A stretch of DNA of 39,184 nucleotides from Bradyrhizobium sp. (lineage in GTDB: Bacteria > Pseudomonadota > Alphaproteobacteria > Rhizobiales > Xanthobacteraceae), in NCBI RefSeq assembly GCF_004799445.1, contig NZ_SSNA01000016.1, positions 1-39,184 of the forward strand. Direction: 5' to 3'. How positions within the stretch are numbered: position 1 is the stretch's first letter; each line of letters starts with the position of its first letter. The position numbers were made by a program, and so were the translations under genes. The notes under the pieces are model-generated. The model was not told the origin of the DNA, made no database searches, and saw only the letters and a list, made by a program, of their open reading frames with translations. This document shows positions 7,518 through 15,581 of this stretch, in pieces.

Positions 7518-9473
7518 ATGGCTCATACTGATTCGGCCCCAGGCGCCGGCGAAGCGCCTGCTCCCGATAATGCCTTCGGACAGGCGACCCTGAAAGGGAC
7601 GCTCTGGCATCTGTGGCCCTATATCTGGCCCGGCGACCGCGTCGATCTGAAAATGCGCGTGGTCTGGTCGGTGGTGCTGTTGCTGGTCGCGAAACTGGCG
7701 ACCCTGTCGGTGCCGTTCACCTTCAAGTGGGCGATCGATGCCCTGACCGGCGCCGACAGCGCGCCGGTGCAGTCGTCCAACTGGACGCTGTGGCTGATCG
7801 CCTCGCCGCTGATCATGACCATGAGCTATGGCGGCCTGCGCGTGCTGATGGCGGTCCTGACGCAGTGGCGCGACGGAATTTTCGCGCGCGTGGCGATGCA
7901 CGCGGTGCGCAAGCTGGCCTATCTCACCTTCGTCCACATGCACGAGCTGTCGCTGCGTTTCCATCTCGAGCGCAAGACCGGCGGGCTGACGCGCGTGCTG
8001 GAGCGCGGCCGCACCGGCATCGAAGTCATCGTGCGGATGGTGATCCTGCAACTGGTACCGACCATCGTCGAGGTATCGCTGCTGATGGCGGTGCTGCTGT
8101 GGAAGTTCGACTGGCGTTACGTCCTCGTCACCATGATCACGGTCGTGATCTACATGTACTATACCTACATCGCGACCGAATGGCGGATCGAGATTCGCCG
8201 CAAGATGAACGATTCCGATACCGAAGCGAACACCAAGGCGATCGACTCGCTTTTGAACTACGAGACGGTGAAATATTTCAGCGCCGAGGAGCGCGAAGCG
8301 AGCCGCTACGACGGCTCGATGGCGCGTTACGAACAGGCCAGCGTCAAGACCTATACCTCGCTCGCCGTCCTCAATACCGGCCAGGCGATCATCTTCACCG
8401 CCGGCCTCACCGCGACCATGCTGATGTGCGCGATCGGGGTCCGCAGCGGGCACAATACAGTCGGCGATTTCGTCATGGTCAACGCCATGATGATCCAGCT
8501 CTACCAGCCGCTGAATTTCATGGGCATGGTCTATCGCGAGATCAAGCAGGCGGTCATCGACATCGAGAAGATGTTCAACGTGCTGTCGCGCAATCCGGAG
8601 ATCAAGGACATTCCGGGCGCCATGCCGCTGGTCGTGACGTCGGGCAATGTGCGCTTCGACAATGTGCAATTCGCCTACGATCAGGAACGCCCGATCCTCA
8701 AGGGCCTCAGTTTCGAGGTGCCTGCCGGCAAGACGGTCGCGATTGTCGGGCCGTCCGGCGCCGGCAAGTCGACCATCTCGCGGCTGCTGTTTCGTCTCTA
8801 CGATGTCTCGAGCGGCAGGATCCTGATCGACGGCCAGGATATCCGCAACGTCACCCAGATCTCGCTGCGGGCCTCGATCGGCATGGTGCCGCAGGACACG
8901 GTCCTGTTCAACGACACCATCCGTTACAACATTCGCTACGGCCGCTGGGACGCCAGCGACGCCGAGGTGGAGGAAGCCGCGCAGCTCGCGCAAATCGACG
9001 GCTTCATCCGGATCGCGCCGAAGGGTTATGAGACCCAGGTCGGAGAGCGCGGCCTCAAATTGTCAGGCGGCGAGAAACAGCGCGTCGCGATCGCGCGTAC
9101 CGTCCTCAAGGCGCCGCCGATCCTGGTGCTGGACGAGGCGACATCGGCACTCGACAGCCACACCGAGCAGGAAATCCAGGACGCGCTGGAGCGGGTGTCG
9201 CGCAACCGCACCTCGCTGGTGATCGCGCACCGGCTGTCCACGATCGTGGGCGCCGACGAGATCATCGTGCTCGATCAGGGCCGCATCGCCGAGCGCGGAA
9301 CCCACGGCCAGCTTTTGGCAACCGGCGGACTTTATGCCAGTATGTGGAACCGGCAGCGCGAGGCCCAGGAGGCGCGGGAGAAGCTGGCGCGGATCGCCGA
9401 CGAGAACGAAGCGCCGAATCGCGAGCCGCCGCCGGTCGACGACAAGCTGGTGACGCCGGCCGCGGCAGAATGA
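7518..9473 (+). CDS. Atm1-type ABC exporter, fused permease and ATPase
   Basis: 651 residues. The N-terminal half (about 40-330) has the six helices of an ABC exporter; the loop NYETVKYFSAEEREASRYD is a strong signature of the Atm1/HMT1 group. The ATPase half has Walker A GPSGAGKST (411-419), the LSGGEKQR signature (515-522), Walker B ILVLDEATSALD (from 535) and a switch His in IAHRLSTI. Family members export glutathione-linked or persulfide compounds and support iron-sulfur or heavy-metal homeostasis. The ATG at 7518 has CGGGG about eight bases upstream; a GTG at 7494 would add eight residues. It precedes psd and pssA, separated by a short palindrome. Confidence 0.92.
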   Translation: MAHTDSAPGAGEAPAPDNAFGQATLKGTLWHLWPYIWPGDRVDLKMRVVWSVVLLLVAKLATLSVPFTFKWAIDALTGADSAPVQSSNWTLWLIASPLIMTMSYGGLRVLMAVLTQWRDGIFARVAMHAVRKLAYLTFVHMHELSLRFHLERKTGGLTRVLERGRTGIEVIVRMVILQLVPTIVEVSLLMAVLLWKFDWRYVLVTMITVVIYMYYTYIATEWRIEIRRKMNDSDTEANTKAIDSLLNYETVKYFSAEEREASRYDGSMARYEQASVKTYTSLAVLNTGQAIIFTAGLTATMLMCAIGVRSGHNTVGDFVMVNAMMIQLYQPLNFMGMVYREIKQAVIDIEKMFNVLSRNPEIKDIPGAMPLVVTSGNVRFDNVQFAYDQERPILKGLSFEVPAGKTVAIVGPSGAGKSTISRLLFRLYDVSSGRILIDGQDIRNVTQISLRASIGMVPQDTVLFNDTIRYNIRYGRWDASDAEVEEAAQLAQIDGFIRIAPKGYETQVGERGLKLSGGEKQRVAIARTVLKAPPILVLDEATSALDSHTEQEIQDALERVSRNRTSLVIAHRLSTIVGADEIIVLDQGRIAERGTHGQLLATGGLYASMWNRQREAQEAREKLARIADENEAPNREPPPVDDKLVTPAAAE

Positions 9474-9484
9474 CCTAAATGCAA

Positions 9485-9506
9485 TTCCTCCCCACAAGGG
9501 GAGGAA
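9485..9506. repeat. Short perfect palindrome between the exporter and psd
   Basis: TTCCTCCCC (9485-9493) and GGGGAGGAA (9498-9506) form a nine-base perfect stem with a four-base loop, ten bases after the exporter stop codon and 18 bases before the psd start. It resembles the core of the larger repeat at 4360. It could stabilise the upstream message, or act as a partial terminator, since no T-run follows. Confidence 0.6.
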
Positions 9507-9524
9507 AGATGACGGTGAGTCCTG

Positions 9525-10223
9525 ATGTCGATCGCCAATTCCATCCACGCGCAGATTCCACCCATTCACCCCGAGGGCTATCCGTTCATCGGCGGCTTCG
9601 CGCTCGTCAGTCTGATCCTGTTCTGGATCTGGACGCCGCTGGGCTGGATCGGGACCGGGCTGACGGTCTGGTGTGCGCTGTTCTTCCGCGATCCGGTGCG
9701 GGTAACACCGGTGCGCGAGGGCATCGTGGTGGCGCCGGCCGACGGCCGCATCTCGATGGTGACGCAGGTATTGCCGCCGGCCGAACTCGGTCTTGGCGAC
9801 AGGCCGTTGCCGCGCATCTCGATCTTCATGAGCGTATTCAACTGCCACGTGAACCGTAGTCCGGTCGCAGGGCGGATCGATCGCATCGCCTATCGGCCGG
9901 GCACCTTCATCAACGCCGAGCTCGACAAGGCCAGCGAGGACAATGAGCGTAATTCGCTGGTGATCTCGACGCCAAACGGGCGCATCGGCGTGATCCAGAT
10001 CGCGGGCCTGGTGGCGCGGCGTATCGTATCGTTCGTTCGGGAAGGTCAGTCGATCGGCGCCGGCGAGCGGTTCGGATTGATCCGGTTCGGGTCGCGTCTT
10101 GACGTCTACCTGCCCGAAGGCACCCGATCGCTGGTGTCGGAAGGTCAGACCGCGGTAGCCGGAGAGACCATTCTGGCCGATTTCAAGCTGAGCGATCAGG
10201 GGCGAACCTACCGCGCCGATTAA
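9525..10223 (+). CDS. psd: Phosphatidylserine decarboxylase, short form
   Basis: 232 residues, the small Psd type common in alphaproteobacteria. It converts phosphatidylserine to phosphatidylethanolamine at the inner membrane. Residues 20-50 hold two hydrophobic segments. The core has [27 protein letters not shown] (with the essential His) and the self-cleavage site [11 protein letters not shown]. Cleavage between Gly189 and Ser190 would give the pyruvoyl group; the GS pair here stands for the LGST motif of longer enzymes. It lies directly upstream of pssA, which makes its substrate, so the two form a functional pair. Confidence 0.96.
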   Translation: MSIANSIHAQIPPIHPEGYPFIGGFALVSLILFWIWTPLGWIGTGLTVWCALFFRDPVRVTPVREGIVVAPADGRISMVTQVLPPAELGLGDRPLPRISIFMSVFNCHVNRSPVAGRIDRIAYRPGTFINAELDKASEDNERNSLVISTPNGRIGVIQIAGLVARRIVSFVREGQSIGAGERFGLIRFGSRLDVYLPEGTRSLVSEGQTAVAGETILADFKLSDQGRTYRAD

Positions 10224-10299
10224 CCATCGGGACCGTCGAGCCGATCGGGCAACCGCCGCAATGGCGGAACAGGCCCGCGCTTGCTATATAAGGGCGGCC

Positions 10300-11184
10300 A
10301 TGCCGATGCCGATCGATCCCAACAACCCGGAAATGCGCCGCCGCCGGTTTCGCCCGATTCCGGTGCGGATGCTTGTACCCAATTTTATCACCTTGCTGGC
10401 GATCTGCGCAGGCCTGACCGCTATTCGCCTGTCCACGGAAGGACGGATGGAATTGGCGGTGGGGGCGATCGTATTCGCGGCCGTGCTCGACGGCATTGAC
10501 GGCCGGGTCGCCCGCATGATCAAGGGCCAGTCGAAATTCGGGGCCGAACTCGATAGTCTCGCCGATTTCGTCAATTTCGGCGTCGCGCCCGGTCTGATCC
10601 TGTATTTCTGGCAATTGCACGAACTGAACAATGGCGGCTGGATCGCCGCGATGGTTTTCGCGATCAGCGGCGGACTGCGGCTGGCGCGCTTCAACGCGAC
10701 CATGGACGATCCCAACAAGCCTGCCTTCGCGGCGAATTACTTCACCGGCGTTCCGGCCCCGCTCGGCGCGATCACGGTGCTGCTTCCGATCTATCTTGCC
10801 TTCCTGGGCGTGCCGGAACCGCCGGCCGTGCTGACCGCCGCCTATACGCTGCTGATCGGGTTCCTGATGGTGTCGCGGCTGCCGGTGTTTTCGGGCAAGA
10901 CGGTTCGCATGCGCGTGCCGCCGGAAATGGTGCTGCCGGTTTTTGTCTCGGTGGTGTTCTTCATCGCGCTTTTGATCGGCTATCCCTGGTACATTCTTTC
11001 CGTGTGCACCGTGTTGTATCTCCTCAGTCTGCCCGTCGGATGGAAATCCTATCGCGACCACGAGCGTAAAGCCGCGGCGCAGGCCGTAACGCCGGCGTCT
11101 GTTACCCCGTCAGATCCGGCGGCACCGTTCGTGTCGAGCGCTGCCGACGCGGGGCGGGATGATCGGCCGGCACGCCTGAACTGA
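10300..11184 (+). CDS. pssA: CDP-diacylglycerol-serine O-phosphatidyltransferase
   Basis: 294 residues. It makes phosphatidylserine from CDP-diacylglycerol and serine in the membrane. The CDP-alcohol phosphotransferase motif is complete: Asp67-Gly68, Ala71-Arg72, Gly81, Asp85 and Asp89. The rest is several hydrophobic helices and a low-complexity cytoplasmic tail (from about 255). The ATG at 10300 is chosen because AAGGG lies about seven bases upstream and the following residues MPMPIDPNNPEMRRRRF match usual starts; an ATG at 10261 would add an unlikely 13-residue leader. It pairs with psd, 76 bases upstream, to give phosphatidylethanolamine. Confidence 0.95.
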   Translation: MPMPIDPNNPEMRRRRFRPIPVRMLVPNFITLLAICAGLTAIRLSTEGRMELAVGAIVFAAVLDGIDGRVARMIKGQSKFGAELDSLADFVNFGVAPGLILYFWQLHELNNGGWIAAMVFAISGGLRLARFNATMDDPNKPAFAANYFTGVPAPLGAITVLLPIYLAFLGVPEPPAVLTAAYTLLIGFLMVSRLPVFSGKTVRMRVPPEMVLPVFVSVVFFIALLIGYPWYILSVCTVLYLLSLPVGWKSYRDHERKAAAQAVTPASVTPSDPAAPFVSSAADAGRDDRPARLN

Positions 11185-11319
11185 ATAGCCAGTGATGTGG
11201 AACGCGATGGCGGGACAAGCCAGGTCGCTTGCCCGTGGAGATGGATTTTGCCGATCGCGCGCCGGTCGGCTATATGGCTGACGGTAAGGGTCCGCCCCTG
11301 AATTCTGGAGAGAACGCCC

Positions 11320-12039
11320 GTGACAAATCCCGCTTCCGCGCCGCTGCCCGCCGCACTGCTTGAGGCGTTGGCGCGTTACGACACCCCGACGATCTGCAAT
11401 GCGATGGAAGTCGTGGCACCTGAGCGCCGCCTGATCGGCTACACCACCAAGCCGCTGGTATGCCCGTTTCCAGGGCTGCCACCGATGGTCGGCTATGCGC
11501 GCACCGTCACCATCCGCTCGGTGCTCAAGTCCTCGCTTCCTGCGGACGAGCAGGCCAGGCGCCGCATCGCCTATTATGAATATATGGGGACCGGCATTGG
11601 GCCGCGCATCACGGTGATCCAGGATATCGACGGCGCCGACCTCGGTTACGGCGCGTTCTGGGGCGAGGTGCAGAGCAACGTGCACAAGGCGCTCGGCTGC
11701 CTCGGGGTCATCACCGACGGCTCGATTCGCGACATCCCGCAATGGGCGCCGGGCTTCCAGGCGCTTGCCGGATCCATCGGTCCGTCACACGCCTGGGTTC
11801 ACGCCGAAAGCTTTGGCGGCGAGGTACGCGTCGCTGGAATGACGGTGCGCTCCGACGATCTCATTCATGCCGATCAGCATGGGGCGATCGTGATACCGAT
11901 CGACATCGCCGCGAAAATTCCGGATGCCGCCGAACTCTGTGGCCGCCGCGAGACGCCGATCCTGGAAATCGCGCGAGCCAAGGATTTCAGCCTCGACAGA
12001 CTGAAAGAGGCGCTGAAGCGCTCGGCTGAAATTCACTAG
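11320..12039 (+). CDS. RraA-like / HMG-CHA aldolase family protein
   Basis: 239 residues. The motif GVITDGSIRDIP provides the Arg-Asp pair that in the aldolase members binds pyruvate and metal; the upstream block DGADLGYGAFWGEVQSNVHKA and the closing DQHGAIVIP also match the family. Some relatives are class II aldolases for 4-hydroxy-4-methyl-2-oxoglutarate; others (RraA) inhibit RNase E. The intact catalytic motif favours an aldolase or lyase. The start is GTG at 11320 with GGAGAG about seven bases upstream. The stop TAG at 12037-12039 lies at the edge of a palindromic repeat. Confidence 0.85.
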   Translation: MTNPASAPLPAALLEALARYDTPTICNAMEVVAPERRLIGYTTKPLVCPFPGLPPMVGYARTVTIRSVLKSSLPADEQARRRIAYYEYMGTGIGPRITVIQDIDGADLGYGAFWGEVQSNVHKALGCLGVITDGSIRDIPQWAPGFQALAGSIGPSHAWVHAESFGGEVRVAGMTVRSDDLIHADQHGAIVIPIDIAAKIPDAAELCGRRETPILEIARAKDFSLDRLKEALKRSAEIH

Positions 12040-12167
12040 ATCATGATCCGATTAGGTTGAATCGAATCATGATCTCATCTCTTTGTTTGAGCATGATCTC
12101 CGCGCAAACGCGTTTCGCGTTTGTCGCGAGGGAAAACCGGTTCCCACTTTTCCGGATCATGCTCTAA
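12037..12167. repeat. Composite palindromic repeat (GAGCATGATC family) with nested module
   Basis: Two hairpins in series. The first pairs AGATCATGAT-type arms (12038-12049 with 12064-12075) around a loop containing GGTTGAAT. After a linker with TTTGTTTGAGCATGATC, the second is bounded by GAGCATGATC (12089-12098) and GATCATGCTC (12155-12164). Inside its left arm is an extra self-complementary module at 12102-12128 (CAAACGCG, TTT, CGCGTTTG) absent from the sister copy at 17587-17690. The first arm includes the last two bases of the RraA-like stop codon. The repeat fills the gap before the SDR gene. Confidence 0.85.
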
Positions 12168-12180
12168 CGGCGGCTTCGAC

Positions 12181-13008
12181 ATGGAAATGGGCGGCAAGAC
12201 GGTATTGGTCACGGGATCGACCGATGGCGTCGGCCGCTATGTCGCCGCCAAACTGGCTTCCGCCGGCGCAACAGTCCTGATCCACGGCCGCGATCGCGAA
12301 CGGGCCAGGACTCTCGCCGATCAGATCAAGCGCGAAGGGCGCGGCGAGGCCTTGTTTTATCAGGCCGATTTGTCGCAGCTCTCGGCTGCGCGACAGCTCG
12401 CGGAGGCGGTGATCGCCGACCACGGCCGGCTCGACCTGTTCATCAGCAACGCCGGAATAGGATCGCGGACGCTCGGGTCTGAGCGCCGGACCAGCGCGGA
12501 CGGCCATGAATTGCGCTTTGCCGTGAACTATCTCTCCGGATTTCTGCTCGCCTACTTGTTGCTTCCGCTGCTGAAGGCCTCCGCGCCATCGCGCATCGTG
12601 AACGTGGCTTCGCTCGGCCAGCATCCGATCGACTTCGACGATGTGATGCTGACCAGAGGTTATACGGGGACGCGCGCTTACGCCCAGAGCAAGCTGGCGC
12701 AGATCATGTTCACCATCGATCTCGCGCAGGAACTCGCAGGCTCGGGCGTAACGGTGAATGCGCTGCATCCCGCCACCTATATGAACACCACGATGGTGCG
12801 GGAAGGCGGCATCACCCCGATCTCCACAGTCGAGCAGGGCGGCGACGCGATTTTGCATCTCGCCGCTGGCGCCGACGTGGCAGGCAAGAGCGGGCTGTTC
12901 TTCAACGGCATGCGGCAAGCGCAGGCCAATCCGCAGGCTTATGACGAACTCGCCCGCCGGCGGCTGCGCGCGATCAGTCTCGAACTCACGGGCTTGCCGG
13001 GCGCCTGA
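12181..13008 (+). CDS. Short-chain dehydrogenase/reductase
   Basis: 275 residues. The Rossmann start MEMGGKTVLVTGSTDGVGR has the TGxxxGxG cofactor loop; HGRDRERAR after beta2 suggests NADP(H) preference. FISNAGIG, NVASLGQHP (Ser) and the YAQSK active-site Tyr-Lys are present. The domain spacing resembles retinol-dehydrogenase-like or WW-oxidoreductase-like SDRs. The substrate is unknown. The ATG at 12181 is chosen because the upstream in-frame start at 12121 lies inside the palindromic repeat and the extra 20 residues are repeat-encoded. It is convergent with the AprI-like lipoprotein gene. Confidence 0.9.
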   Translation: MEMGGKTVLVTGSTDGVGRYVAAKLASAGATVLIHGRDRERARTLADQIKREGRGEALFYQADLSQLSAARQLAEAVIADHGRLDLFISNAGIGSRTLGSERRTSADGHELRFAVNYLSGFLLAYLLLPLLKASAPSRIVNVASLGQHPIDFDDVMLTRGYTGTRAYAQSKLAQIMFTIDLAQELAGSGVTVNALHPATYMNTTMVREGGITPISTVEQGGDAILHLAAGADVAGKSGLFFNGMRQAQANPQAYDELARRRLRAISLELTGLPGA

Positions 13009-13016
13009 TCCGACGA

Positions 13017-13077
13017 CTGTTTTTTTGAGTCTGATTTTTTTGGAAATCCGTTTGCCGCCTTTCCGGATCATGCCCTA
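13017..13077. repeat. Degenerate GAGCATGATC-family repeat half
   Basis: Read on the plus strand this matches the second hairpin of the family with several changes: TTTTTTTGAGTCTGAT for the left end, TTTGCCGCCTTTCCGG in the middle and GGATCATGCCCTAG at the right end. The last three bases (CTA on the complementary reading at 13075-13077) form the stop codon of the lipoprotein gene on the other strand. It sits in the convergent gap after the SDR gene. Confidence 0.65.
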
Positions 13078-13503
13078 GCGAGACAGCGCCACATCCTGGC
13101 CGGAACCGGTCTTGCCTTCAAAGCGATTGGACCCTGCCGGCGTCAGTTGCGCCAGGGCTTGTGCGTTGTGGTCGCGTATCGTCAGGCCGGTCTCGGTATA
13201 GGTCCACTTCCGGCTGGTGAAGAAACTGAACGGGCAACCTCCTCCCGGCGCGATGGTGCCCTCGGTCGCGTCCGGATTGCCGCCGAATGTCACTGCACAC
13301 GACCCGGTACCGGTCGACGAAAGCGTCCATCGGCCGGCCAGGCTCACGGGGGGCGCCGCGGCCGAAGGGCCACTGGCAGGCGCGCCGCCGCCAGACGAGC
13401 CGCTGGGAGAGCCGCCGTTGAGGGCAAAACGGTCGCTGCCGCTGCAGGCCGCAAGCCACGCGGCGCAGACAACGATCGGAATGGTGGCGATACGGGGTGC
13501 CAT
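13075..13503 (-). CDS. AprI/Inh (Omp19-like) outer-membrane lipoprotein, probable protease inhibitor
   Basis: 142 residues. A lipoprotein signal peptide ends in WLAACSG, with the lipidated Cys at about residue 20. A Gly/Ser/Pro/Ala-rich linker (about 28-53) leads to a domain starting AGRWTLSS and including CAVTFGG, GGGCPFSFF and WTYTETGLTIRD. This resembles the AprI/Inh beta-barrel inhibitor fold and the Brucella Omp19 layout of lipobox, linker and inhibitor. Two cysteines in the domain probably pair. By family, it would protect envelope proteins or block host proteases. Its stop codon comes from the end of a degenerate palindromic repeat. Confidence 0.8.
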   Translation of the reverse strand: MAPRIATIPIVVCAAWLAACSGSDRFALNGGSPSGSSGGGAPASGPSAAAPPVSLAGRWTLSSTGTGSCAVTFGGNPDATEGTIAPGGGCPFSFFTSRKWTYTETGLTIRDHNAQALAQLTPAGSNRFEGKTGSGQDVALSR

Positions 13504-13776
13504 GAAATGCAGGGGGCCGACGGGACAGGGATCGACGCTATGGTTAGCAGAATGTTGCTGCCGTGTCAGGGCACCACGTCGTTTGGCTGGATTTGCGGGT
13601 TCGGTCGCAGCTTACGACAAGGGTCGTCGTGCTGTTCCCTGCTGTCGCCGCGCGAATGCGGTTTAACCTTTACGCGTCTTTAATGGCGGGGACGTAGGGT
13701 TTCTGTTGCGCGACCCGGGACGGGTCACGTCACCGTCCAGGACGGCCGGTGGTTCGCGTACGCGTGGAGTTCCCCC

Positions 13777-14550
13777 ATGGATATTATGACGAGCGTTGGG
13801 CTGGTGTTCGGCACCATCATCCTTGCGGCGATAATGCTCATGGGCGGCGATATTCACATGTTCATCAGCGAGCACGCTGTCATCATCGTCATCGGCGGTT
13901 CGATCGCCGCCACCATGATCAGGTTTCCGCTCAGCGCTATCCTGCACGGCATTCCGCTCGGTGCGAAATTCGCGTTCACGATGAGCCGGCTGTCGGCGCG
14001 CGATCTGGTCGACGAACTCGCCCGCATCGCCGAAATCGCCCGCAAGCAGGGGCCGGTCGGGCTCGAAAAAGTCGAGACCGACGAGCCATTTCTGGCCAAG
14101 GGAATTCGCTACGTCGCCGACGGTTACGATCTCGAATTCATCCGCGACAATCTCGAACGCGACCGCGACAACTTTCTGATGCATCTCGACGAAGGCGGGA
14201 AAATCTACCGCGCCATCGGCGACTGCACGCCGGCATTCGGCATGGTCGGCACGTTGATCGGCATGGTGCAGATGTTCGCCAACATGACCGATCCTTCGAA
14301 GCTCGGTCCGTTCATGGCCACCGCGCTGCTCGCAACGCTTTACGGTGCGGTGGTCGCCAACCTGTTCTGCCTGCCGATCGCCGACAAGCTGCACGGCAAG
14401 CTGCTCGACGAGGAGACCAATCGCACGCTGATCATTGACGGCATCCTGATGATCAGGGATTCCAAGAGCCCGACGTTGGTGCGCGAAATGCTGCTGGCCT
14501 ACTTGCCGGAAAAACACCGCCACGAAGAGGGCGAACCGGTCCCGGCGTAA
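13777..14550 (+). CDS. motA: Flagellar stator subunit MotA (PomA-like)
   Basis: 257 residues with four membrane helices: about 6-22, 33-50, 150-170 and 179-200. The conserved CTPAFGMVGTLIGMVQMF and ATALLATLYGAVVANLF are present. The cytoplasmic part RDLVDELARIAEIARKQG resembles the short PomA type more than the longer E. coli MotA. It would form the ion-conducting ring with MotB that turns the flagellum. The start ATG at 13777 has GGAG about seven bases upstream. It is followed 31 bases later by motB; no other flagellar gene is within the window. Confidence 0.9.
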   Translation: MDIMTSVGLVFGTIILAAIMLMGGDIHMFISEHAVIIVIGGSIAATMIRFPLSAILHGIPLGAKFAFTMSRLSARDLVDELARIAEIARKQGPVGLEKVETDEPFLAKGIRYVADGYDLEFIRDNLERDRDNFLMHLDEGGKIYRAIGDCTPAFGMVGTLIGMVQMFANMTDPSKLGPFMATALLATLYGAVVANLFCLPIADKLHGKLLDEETNRTLIIDGILMIRDSKSPTLVREMLLAYLPEKHRHEEGEPVPA

Positions 14551-14581
14551 CGCGGCGGAACTCGGTCCGGAAAAATCAACC

Positions 14582-15412
14582 ATGGCCAAGAAAAAACGTG
14601 GCGACGGGCATGGCGGAGGGCACGGCTGGTACGTGTCCTTCGCCGACCTCATGGGTCTGATGATGAGTTTCTTCGTGATGCTCGTCGCGTTCTCCACCAT
14701 GGACAACAACAAGCTCAAGATCGTTGCCGGTTCGATGCGGGATGCTTTTGGCGTGCAGACCGATGCGCGTTACTCCGGTATCGTCGAATCCGATGGTCTG
14801 CCGACCCGGCCGACACTGAAGAACGTCGCCCACATTGCGCCGGAGGACTCCTCCAATACGCCGACCCCGGACGACCAGGATCGGAGCCGCACCGCCGGTG
14901 CCCGGCTGAAAATCGATCGCGAATTCGCGCTGGCCTCGGCCTCGCTGCGGCAGGCATTGCAGGACATGCCCGAGATGACTGAAATTTCCAAACACATCAT
15001 GTTTGAAGAGACCAGCCAGGGCCTCAATCTGGAAATCGTCGACCAGGATGGCCGCTCGATGTTCGCCGATGGTTCGAAGGTGCCTTACGAGCGGACACGC
15101 CGGCTGATCCAGAAACTCGCGGCTCCCCTCAAGGCGACGCCGCTGCGAATATCGATCGTCGGCCACACCGCCGCGGGCTTCGTGCCCTCGCAAAGCGATT
15201 ATGGGGCGTTCGATCTCTCGGCGGATCGGGCGAATGCGGTCCGTCAGATTCTTGAGAGGGAGGGATTGCCGACAGGGCACATCTTTGCAGTCTCCGGCAA
15301 GGCGGACACCCAGCCGCTGTTTCCCGACGATCCCTCGCTGTCGGCGAACCGCCGCGTCACCATTACGCTGATGCGCGAAGATCCGCCGTTGCCGCCCGAT
15401 CTGAAGCCGTAA
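14582..15412 (+). CDS. motB: Flagellar stator subunit MotB (OmpA-like peptidoglycan-binding)
   Basis: 276 residues. After a basic, Gly/His-rich start comes the single helix with the ion-carrying Asp22 in WYVSFADLMGLMMSFFVML. A plug and linker region follows (about 45-150). The OmpA-like C-terminal domain runs from about 155, with ISIVGHTAAG, LSADRANAVRQIL and a closing ANRRVTITLMRED, which binds peptidoglycan and anchors the stator. It is transcribed with motA. The ion (H+ or Na+) cannot be told from these residues alone. Confidence 0.92.
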   Translation: MAKKKRGDGHGGGHGWYVSFADLMGLMMSFFVMLVAFSTMDNNKLKIVAGSMRDAFGVQTDARYSGIVESDGLPTRPTLKNVAHIAPEDSSNTPTPDDQDRSRTAGARLKIDREFALASASLRQALQDMPEMTEISKHIMFEETSQGLNLEIVDQDGRSMFADGSKVPYERTRRLIQKLAAPLKATPLRISIVGHTAAGFVPSQSDYGAFDLSADRANAVRQILEREGLPTGHIFAVSGKADTQPLFPDDPSLSANRRVTITLMREDPPLPPDLKP

Positions 15413-15581
15413 TTCCCGCTCGCTACTATAGTACCTTCACCGTCTCGGCCGGCGCCACGCGGTAATTGCAATTTTTGCATGGCATAGCTTCAAAATCGGG
15501 CTAGGCTATGCTTGAAGTGCAGGGCTATAAGCCGGCTCGCTTTGCTATTGTGCAGTGAAGCACCTTGAGGCTCCCGTTCCC

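Noticed and set aside
7338..8993. A 551-residue open frame antisense to the ABC exporter
   Set aside because: It is His/Asp/Arg-rich nonsense opposite a complete ABC protein with Walker and signature motifs.
12121..12180. An N-terminal extension of the SDR
   Set aside because: The 20 extra residues are encoded by the palindromic repeat and precede the normal Rossmann start.
13663..13683. Two TTAA boxes upstream of motA as a CtrA site
   Set aside because: The spacing between the TTAA half-sites is 13 bases, not the 7 expected for CtrA.
15424..15433. The palindrome TACTATAGTA after motB
   Set aside because: Ten bases with no loop and no T-run; too short to call an operator or a terminator.
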